A DNA stretch of 9,154 nt from Armatimonadota bacterium (GTDB lineage Bacteria > Armatimonadota > Zipacnadia > Zipacnadales > UBA11051), in contig JAUWOG010000059.1 of the NCBI GenBank assembly GCA_030612305.1, positions 1 through 9,154 of the forward strand, written 5' to 3'. Below the pieces are notes generated by a model. The model saw nothing but the letters and a program-made list of their open reading frames with translations, ran no database searches and was not told the DNA's origin. Shown piece after piece: positions 7,301-9,154 of this stretch. How positions within the stretch are numbered: position 1 is the first letter of the stretch; every line of letters begins with the position of its first letter. A program made the translations under genes and the position numbers.

Positions 7301-8261
7301 TACGGGCCTGAAGCGCGGATGGAACCTGATCGCCTCGCCGTACACGACGGCGATAGGCTTCGACGGAATGTCCGGGCCGGTGCTGCCGATAGCCTGGACG
7401 GATCAGGGCGACGGGTATGAACTGGCCGCGAGCGGCGAGGGCCTTGCCGGCGTCAGCGCAAAGCTGCAGCCCTGGCAGAGCTACTGGGTCTATGCGACGG
7501 CCGACGGTGACCTGACCTTCCGCAACAGCGTGGAATCCAGCGGCGTCGTGGATGTCGCAGGGAACGGAGCCGGCTGGCAGATCCAGATAGTCGCCACGAC
7601 GGGCTCCGATGTTGATGCGGCGAACTGGTGCGGCGTCGGTAGCGGCCCGGCCGCCGAGGCGTTCAGTATCCCGAACCCGCCGCAAGGCAACAGCGCAGTG
7701 GATGTGTACTTCGGGCAGGAGAATCCGATGGCCGCCGAGGTGCAGGCACCAGCCGATACGGTGCGCTTCGACTTCGTGGTGAGCTGCAGCGCCGATAGTC
7801 CGGTGACGGTGCAATTCCCGGACCTCAGCAGCGTGCCGGGCGGATGTGCGCTGGTGCTCTATGATGTCGAGGCCGGCAAGTCGGTGAACCTGTGGACGAG
7901 TTCAGCCTACACCTACAGCGGTAAGGGCGTGCGTCACTTCCGCATCGAAGCGAGCAGAGGCAACGGTAACACGCTGACAATCGGGAGCGTGAGCACGCAG
8001 CAGACAGGTGCCGGTGTGGCGTTGAGCTACAGCCTGTCCACAGCGGCGGAGGTCACGGTCGAGGTGCGGAATATCTCCGGGCGGATGATCCGGCAGATAC
8101 CGTGTGGGATTGCCTCGGCGGGGCTGAATACCGCGACCTGGAACCTGCGGAGCGGGAGCGGGTCGCTGGTGCCGTCAGGGACGTATCTGTGCACCATCAC
8201 CGCGCGCGCAGATGACGGCACGCAGACCAGCGCCGTGCGGACGATGAGCATCCGCAGATAG
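1212..8261 (+). CDS. Giant secreted multidomain papain-like peptidase / beta-helix surface protein
   Basis: This is a 2349-residue exported protein. Domains in order: signal peptide 1-30; papain-like (C1) peptidase about 81-312; P-domain-like beta-sandwich about 314-406; two BACON-like repeats about 440-543 and 546-646; right-handed beta-helix about 650-1029; four PKD/Ig-like repeats about 1035-1439; five fibronectin-III repeats about 1444-1955; a region with a GWNLIASPY motif about 1958-2255; and a FlgD-Ig/Por-like end about 2256-2349. The likely role is degradation or binding of extracellular protein or polysaccharide at the cell surface, with the repeats as a stalk. The target is unknown. 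There is no LPXTG motif and no C-terminal membrane helix, so retention would depend on the terminal domain. The start at 1212 is chosen because a signal peptide follows directly and AGGAG lies 10 nt upstream; a GTG at 1176 would add 12 residues and has no clear ribosome binding site. The gene appears monocistronic, with its own promoter and terminator. Confidence 0.93.
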   Translation: MHRETRHIASVTLALMVAVLLVSLSSSVFAQRVVDKDGRVYYLGAKHAEPGQIDPARILSPGQMARAAAYGVGLSADNKTGLPPVGNQSVGNCTCWATGYNMKTYQEGQEHGWGPAQLANYDNIVSPKFLYNQVNGGGDTGAWSYMVMDLIADKGACSWTDMPEDSDWWTFPNRPQFEAAQPYRGNGGAQFFFWGMGNAGDLELAAMKAYLDAGNVFVIEVPVYYDSFVNVTGPEYLIDEPAVGDVLYGYHAICVSGYDDDKQDNGANTVGGFEFVNSWSTCWGDSGFAWFSYEFVRNYADCAGFIDHRNGYVPSHAGWVEIDHTDRSDLTVTGGVTPTATPAWDTLVFYGDQWFGEGQPNYYGMADLTDAAAYLPPAVDCGEWFVGASDKDRHNTGTLNSLEVFQVGGGGSWVTTGTPEAIPDETGVPVYLTVFAGVGPDIDVSQTTLDLGTLTGPATDDTTIQVENLGGYGCDWTLSESVPWLTVTPSSGTLGAYGTQQLTIAVDPTGLAAGAPYHYSGIFTVERAGVPADTVDVTVEFDYPPDLAVNTNTVSLGSITHTTNDISVYVYNTGGDTMDWTLTEGVSWLSVAPASGTGLDAGAQDWLTVTVDPAGLTDGAHYSDTLEVSRDGAAPADTETVTVDFPYHATLAVPSSYPTIQEAIDRSLDGDIIYVAAGTYNENINFNGKNVVVQGVAGASATTIDGGGTDSVVTFNSGEGNAAVLHGFTVQNGSAQRGGGVYIDGASPTVSNSIVTGNTAVSDGGGIYATDGAPVLYGNELTANSAVSGGGICLVEADAIVDYQNIHGNNAELGGGFCGASSSFTMSNSEVRDNTASAKGGGLYMVFASTPTMEGNLVAGNTATTYGGGIYCGTACTLALRSTTVAGNGASSGGGIYLENTSPTINSTIVAFSTLGAGVYCAAAAPTITYCNGYENMLDATTAANYVGIADPTGSNGNLSADPLFHDAASGDYHLESRAGRWGPASTTWVADGASSPSIDGGDPALAFAVEPTPNGERRNQGGYGNTVEASKTPCEMTITDGPSGDVNPVVSTGDVACSVTLTVTPGHTVTYAWEAVDGEGDPAGSFDDDTAASPVWTAPANLTELNANYTISVTVTCDDGGSVMGSYVQQVSPVDDVVTLSAGPAGDPNPVASEGDVACSVTAEDSRGHALTYLWQATDGAGDPAGTFDDVTAQNPTWTAPRNAGTDPVDYTIGVTATCSQGEEATGSFTQTVNAELHVLEITAGPSGDPNPVASAGQVQCSVTADDTKGHALSYAWTAEDGGGTPAGSFNNNTAQNPIWTAPQNLTDAAVPYTISVTVTCSEGLDASGSYVQTVEYDGHTLTIDAGYPQGAPEPCGYGEPVRCSVNATDSEGHGLSYLWEATDAGGAPAGSFDDDTAQNPVWTAPLIVTDEVREYTLQVTVTCSAGLPAVGTFQQHVTPESRPAMPTDLAAVLNEGADAVVLTWTDASDNEEGFAVRRRMLHADGTWDAADWETIMGLSANTTTYTDSTVVAPNAYQYSIRSYNSAGPSNWTASVRMSLATSVPNAPTSLDATAQVVVPPGQVAAAQGGGVWAVELTWQDNSDDELGFTLQRRERQADGSWPEAGWATVAVVAASETSFTDDTVEASKEYQYRIRAFNDVGTSNWAAPARTATVGVPPDAPTSLTATVAGGSEIELAWNDNADNEAGYVVQRRYPRADGTWSADDWATKAWPAPNATGYVDTSPIVGRVYQYRVRAYNAAGSSNWAVSEKVAITVNPPDKPTNLSAQVDGDNNVLLTWTDASNDEMGFAVQRRMQNADGTWPAAWTTLQKVGPNVRTYTDDSEFPSEGDYQYHVRAYNDVGSSAWSSNARVTRLATVPAAPTDLAAAQGAAEGIYLSWADAATNERCYKVQRRMQNTSGAWPTAWNTLAELPADTEAYTDATVLSGNAYQYRARAENYLGPSNWSPTVIISAQGVAATHVFAAKANPYMIGLPAGAEVDAAAIAYWDADAGRLVAVDGAGSEAGRGYWAQFARNATVSASAANGTVVYTGLKRGWNLIASPYTTAIGFDGMSGPVLPIAWTDQGDGYELAASGEGLAGVSAKLQPWQSYWVYATADGDLTFRNSVESSGVVDVAGNGAGWQIQIVATTGSDVDAANWCGVGSGPAAEAFSIPNPPQGNSAVDVYFGQENPMAAEVQAPADTVRFDFVVSCSADSPVTVQFPDLSSVPGGCALVLYDVEAGKSVNLWTSSAYTYSGKGVRHFRIEASRGNGNTLTIGSVSTQQTGAGVALSYSLSTAAEVTVEVRNISGRMIRQIPCGIASAGLNTATWNLRSGSGSLVPSGTYLCTITARADDGTQTSAVRTMSIRR
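1452..2147 (+). other. Papain-like cysteine peptidase domain (C1 family)
   Basis: Residues about 81-312 carry the papain-type landmarks in order. The oxyanion glutamine is Gln88 (VGNQSVGNCTCWATGY). The nucleophile is Cys93 or Cys95. The catalytic histidine is His251 in YGYHAICVSGYDDD. The asparagine is Asn277 in FEFVNSWSTCWGDSGF, a conserved pattern of the family. The segment SPKFLYNQVNGG is also typical of bacterial secreted members. Residues 31-80 may serve as a short propeptide, but no standard inhibitor propeptide is recognisable. The Gln-to-Cys spacing is 5 or 7 residues, depending on which Cys is used, where papain has 6. Confidence 0.88.
2151..2429 (+). other. P-domain-like beta-sandwich after the peptidase
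   Basis: Residues about 314-406 show VEIDHTDRSDLTVTGGV, then DLTDAAAYLPP, GEWFVGASDKDRHNTGTLNSLEVF. The order I-x-H-x-x-x-x-DL, a G-x-W core strand, D-x-x-x-x-x-G and a final L-x-S strand resembles proprotein convertase P domains that often follow secreted bacterial peptidases. The match is by motif order only. An alternative is the lectin-like domain of clostridial C1 peptidases. Confidence 0.5.
2529..3149 (+). repeat. Two BACON-like Ig repeats of about 100 residues
   Basis: Residues about 440-543 and 546-646 repeat one pattern: an N-terminal strand with (S/N)-x-T-x-x-L/V-x-LG, then V-x-N-x-G, DWTL(S/T)E, a WL(T/S)V-x-P-x-SGT core and L-T-(I/V)-x-V-DP-x-GL with a closing strand. The WLTVTPSSGT core is the hallmark of BACON and related bacterial Ig-like domains. 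These probably act as spacers or carbohydrate/mucin-binding modules; binding itself cannot be shown here. Confidence 0.75.
3159..4298 (+). other. Right-handed beta-helix with a seven-rung GGG ladder
   Basis: Residues about 650-1029. The entry segment (PSSYPTIQEAIDRSLDGDIIYVAAGTYNENI, cited as residues 654-684) is the classic start of pectin-lyase-like helices. Seven GGG triplets begin at residues 738, 764, 789, 814, 840, 867 and 893, one per coil of 25-27 residues, each mostly followed by a (V/I/L/F)(Y/C) strand. N-rich turns (GNTA, ANSA, GNNA, DNTA) recur once per coil. The end, ADPLFHDAASGDYHL ... SIDGGDP ... NGERRNQGGYGNT, matches the closing part of choice-of-anchor Q type helices. Such folds act as adhesins or polysaccharide-active enzymes; no lyase catalytic set is recognisable, so binding is more likely. 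Confidence 0.85.
4314..5528 (+). repeat. Four tandem PKD/Ig-like repeats, each with one cysteine pair
   Basis: Residues about 1035-1439 hold four copies of about 102 residues. The shared pattern is D/N-P-x-P-V-x-S-x-G-x-V-x-C-SV, GH-x-(L/V)-(S/T)-Y-x-W, then PAG(S/T)F, (Q/S)-(N/P)-x-x-WTAP and YT-(I/L)-x-V-T-x-T-C. Cysteines are at 1058/1118, 1160/1220, 1262/1322 and 1365/1425, always 60 apart, as expected for one disulfide per domain in an exported protein. The fourth copy departs from the N-terminal DPNPV motif (PEPCGYGEPV) and has an extra Cys1357. The copies differ at many silent bases, so the duplication is not recent. Confidence 0.85.
5547..7076 (+). repeat. Five tandem fibronectin type III repeats
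   Basis: Residues about 1446-1955. Each copy runs P-x-x-P-T-(D/S/N)-L-x-A, then L-(T/A/S)-W-x-D-x-(S/A)-x-(D/N)E-x-(G/C)-(F/Y)-x-(V/L)-(Q/R)RR, a W and a second W, Y/F-(T/V)-D, YQY-x-(I/V/A)-R-(S/A)-(Y/F/E)-N and a closing G-x-S-x-W. Copies start near 1446, 1546, 1659, 1759 and 1859. Copy 2 carries a roughly 14-residue insertion (near 1558-1571) in an early loop. Copies 4 and 5 share the motif VQRRMQN and a shortened W-to-W interval, and look like the most recent duplication. They probably act as a stalk or binding array. Confidence 0.88.
7083..7976 (+). other. Unassigned region with GWNLIASPY motif
   Basis: Residues about 1958-2255 contain ANPYMIGLPAG, a tryptophan/tyrosine-rich core (GRGYWAQFA, LKRGWNLIASPYTT, LQPWQSYWVYA) and a beta-rich end (VRFDFVV, VTVQFPDL, CALVLYDVEAGKSVNL). 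The pattern G-W-N-L-I-(A/G)-x-P-(Y/F) followed by a Q-x-Y-W-V-Y strand recurs just before C-terminal sorting-like domains in secreted proteins of several Gram-negative-type phyla. I cannot name a specific family. It may belong with the terminal domain as one attachment unit. Confidence 0.6.
7977..8258 (+). other. C-terminal FlgD-Ig / Por-sorting-like domain
   Basis: Residues about 2256-2349 read as ALSYSLSTAAEVTVEVRNISGR, then MIRQI, AGLNTATWNL, LVPSGTYLCTITAR and a final basic strand ending SIRR. This is the familiar layout of FlgD Ig-like domains and type IX sorting-like C-termini: Y-x-L-x-x-x-A-x-V-x-(V/I)-x-(V/I)-x-N-x-x-G-R ... G-x-(H/N)-x-x-x-W-(D/N) ... (V/P)-(P/x)-SG-x-Y. Whether it drives secretion or surface attachment here is inferred. 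Confidence 0.75.
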
Positions 8262-8303
8262 AGCTTGTCGCGCTGAAGTTGATGCGGCATGAGAAGAGAA
8301 GAC

Positions 8304-8343
8304 GGGCCCGCGACTGAAGAAGGTCGCGGGCTCTTTGTGTTGG
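8304..8343 (+). terminator. Intrinsic terminator of the large gene
   Basis: GCCCGCGAC (8306-8314) and GTCGCGGGC (8323-8331) form a perfect 9-bp GC-rich stem with an 8-nt loop, extendable by a G-U and a G-C pair. TCTTTGTGTT follows. It begins about 45 nt after the stop codon. On the opposite strand the stem is followed by a pyrimidine tract, so it may also stop - strand transcripts. Confidence 0.88.
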
Positions 8344-8347
8344 TGAG

Positions 8348-8387
8348 GGTGAATGCGTCAGTAGGAGGGTGAGTGAGGCAGTAGAGA
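8348..8387. repeat. Imperfect 20-bp tandem duplication between two terminators
   Basis: Two units beginning GGTGA start at 8348 and 8368; their first 17 bases match at 14 positions and both contain CAGTAG. They sit in the spacer between the two facing terminators. No function is apparent. Confidence 0.45.
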
Positions 8388-8422
8388 AAGCGCAGGACCG
8401 CAGCGGGGATGCTGCGGTCCTG
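8384..8422 (-). terminator. Intrinsic terminator of the tRNA operon
   Basis: A perfect 12-bp stem pairs 8393-8404 (CAGGACCGCAGC) with 8411-8422 (GCTGCGGTCCTG) around a 6-nt loop. Read on the - strand it is followed by a C/T-rich tail (GCTTTCTCTACT). It begins 6 nt beyond the CCA end of tRNA-Cys, so the transcript ends directly after the last tRNA. Confidence 0.85.
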
Positions 8423-8428
8423 GGATTG

Positions 8429-8503
8429 TGGAGGCGGCAACCGGATTCGAACCGGTGAATAGCGGTTTTGCAGACCGCTGCCTTACCTCTTGGCTATGCC
8501 GCC
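8429..8503 (-). tRNA. tRNA-Cys(GCA)
   Basis: This folds into a standard cloverleaf: acceptor GGCGGCA/TGCCGCC, anticodon arm GCGGT-CTGCAAA-ACCGC with anticodon GCA, and T arm ACCGG-TTCGAAT-CCGGT. The discriminator base is U, as expected for Cys, and CCA is encoded. It is the last gene of the operon. Confidence 0.97.
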
Positions 8504-8516
8504 GGAAAAGAGAGGG

Positions 8517-8589
<73 letters not shown>

Positions 8590-8635
8590 TCGTGGCACGT
8601 CAACGGCATATATTGTGTGTGGCAGGTTCTCTGTG

Positions 8636-8711
8636 TGGAGCGGGAAACGGGAGTCGAACCCGCGACCCTCAGCTTGGGAAGCTGATGCTCTACCAACTGA
8701 GCTATTCCCGC
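8636..8711 (-). tRNA. tRNA-Gly(CCC)
   Basis: Acceptor GCGGGAA/TTCCCGC, anticodon arm TCAGC-TTCCCAA-GCTGA with anticodon CCC, T arm GCGGG-TTCGACT-CCCGT, discriminator U and encoded CCA. It decodes GGG. The D arm is identical to that of tRNA-Gly(GCC). A 46-nt spacer, the longest in the operon, separates the two Gly genes; I found nothing recognisable in it. Confidence 0.97.
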
Positions 8712-8714
8712 TTA

Positions 8715-8790
8715 TGGTGGGCGGTAGAGGACTCGAACCTCCGACATCTTCTGCGTGAGAGAAGCGCTCTTCCAGCTGAGCTAACCGCCC
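8715..8790 (-). tRNA. tRNA-Val(CAC)
   Basis: Acceptor GGGCGGT/ACCGCCC, anticodon arm CTTCT-CTCACGC-AGAAG with anticodon CAC, T arm GGAGG-TTCGAGT-CCTCT, discriminator A and encoded CCA. It decodes GUG. Only 3 nt separate its CCA from the next tRNA gene. Confidence 0.97.
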
Positions 8791-8806
8791 ACAAAGCTTT
8801 CAAGAT

Positions 8807-8894
8807 TGGTGCCGAGGGCGGGATTCGAACCCGCACAACCGGGTAGGTCACTAGCCCCTCAAGCTAGCGTGTCTGCCAATTCCACCACCTCGGC
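8807..8894 (-). tRNA. tRNA-Leu(GAG)
   Basis: This class II tRNA has a long variable arm of about 16 nt. Acceptor GCCGAGG/CCTCGGC, anticodon arm CTAGC-TTGAGGG-GCTAG with anticodon GAG, T arm GCGGG-TTCGAAT-CCCGC, discriminator A and encoded CCA. It is the first gene after the promoter, with its 5' end 10 nt from the -10 box. Confidence 0.97.
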
Positions 8895-8904
8895 GAGGGG
8901 ACTT

Positions 8905-8934
8905 ATTATAGCGCGCAGAATGTCGGGTTGTCAA
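8905..8934 (-). promoter_or_regulatory. Consensus promoter of the tRNA operon
   Basis: On the - strand, TTGACA (8934-8929) and TATAAT (8910-8905) are both exact consensus boxes, 18 nt apart. The operon order from here is Leu, Val, Gly, Gly, Cys. The first tRNA begins 10 nt past the -10 box, which leaves a leader of only a few bases. A C/T-rich stretch (GTCCCCTC) spans the start region instead of the usual GC-rich stringent discriminator. Confidence 0.92.
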
Positions 8935-9087
8935 ATGGCCTACGCTCATCAGGAGGTCTCATTGGCCCGACTCCGCGCCATTGCAGAATAGCAGCTGTTG
9001 GCCGGATACTCCGGCGCAAACGGCGCGCCGCCGTATTCGGCCCCTCCGGACGACGACGGCGGACGGCAAAGGCAAGGGCAACGGGCC

Positions 9088-9150
9088 CTCACCCGCCCTG
9101 CGGGCACCCTCTCCCGGGTATGTGTTTAGCGTCCTGCAGGGTCGGGTGAG
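9088..9150. repeat. Imperfect inverted repeat at the window edge (possible dispersed intergenic element)
   Basis: CTCACCCGCCCTGCGG (9088-9103) is matched by CCTGCAGGGTCGGGTGAG (9133-9150), whose complement reads CTCACCCGACCCTGCAGG; the arms differ by one inserted A and one substitution and enclose about 29 nt. The left arm also carries the short hairpin CCCGC-CCT-GCGGG. The style, with CCTCACCC and CCCTCTCCC motifs, resembles repetitive intergenic elements of GC-rich genomes. The element may continue past the right end. The preceding stretch 8940-9087 shows only a small hairpin at 9001-9015 (GCCGGA-TAC-TCCGGC) and no gene. Confidence 0.5.
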
Positions 9151-9154
9151 TATT

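Noticed and set aside
6510..7814. Long - strand frame of 434 codons
   Set aside because: Same reason: Arg/His-rich composition, and it overlaps the Fn3 repeats and GWNLIASPY region on the + strand.
8928..9149. Possible small + strand gene after the tRNA operon promoter
   Set aside because: Arg/Pro-rich translation with no recognisable motif, overlapping the tRNA promoter and the edge repeat.

Overview
This is GC-rich bacterial DNA carrying two protein-gene units on the + strand, which converge with a five-gene tRNA operon on the - strand. Signals are ordinary bacterial ones: AGGAGG/AGGAG ribosome binding sites, -35/-10 promoters and hairpin terminators. The large secreted repeat protein combines a papain-like domain, a beta-helix ending like a 'choice-of-anchor' domain, PKD-like and fibronectin-III repeats, and a FlgD/Por-like C-terminus. 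I associate that style with environmental phyla such as Armatimonadota, Hydrogenedentota or Sumerlaeota. This placement is an impression, not a measurement. No phage, plasmid or transposase gene is visible.

Left (1-1052): the last 58 codons of one gene, then a complete gene for an M55 zinc D-aminopeptidase (DppA-like). The two C-terminal ends resemble each other, so they are probably tandem paralogs in one operon, with a 25-nt gap between them.

Middle (1053-8261): a promoter-like sequence (TTGCAG, 18 nt, TATAAT) leads into an mRNA leader of about 80 nt. The leader holds a perfect 9-bp hairpin and a second possible hairpin that would mask the ribosome binding site. It precedes one very large gene of 2349 codons. 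The encoded protein has a signal peptide, a papain-like cysteine peptidase, a P-domain-like beta-sandwich, two BACON-like repeats, a glycine-rich right-handed beta-helix, four PKD/Ig-like repeats each with one cysteine pair, five fibronectin-III repeats, a region with a GWNLIASPY motif, and a FlgD-Ig/Por-like end. It is probably a cell-surface or released protease/adhesin.

Right (8262-9154): a terminator for the large gene faces a terminator for the tRNA operon. The - strand operon reads Leu(GAG), Val(CAC), Gly(CCC), Gly(GCC), Cys(GCA) and starts from a promoter with perfect TTGACA and TATAAT boxes. Four of the five genes encode the 3' CCA; Gly(GCC) ends in CCC instead. The last 260 bases hold the tRNA promoter and, at the edge, an imperfect inverted repeat that may belong to a dispersed intergenic element. 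I see no gene there.

No clearly new biological system is evident. The best leads are the domain combination and atypical active-site spacing of the large peptidase, its constant cysteine spacing, and the structured leader of its mRNA.
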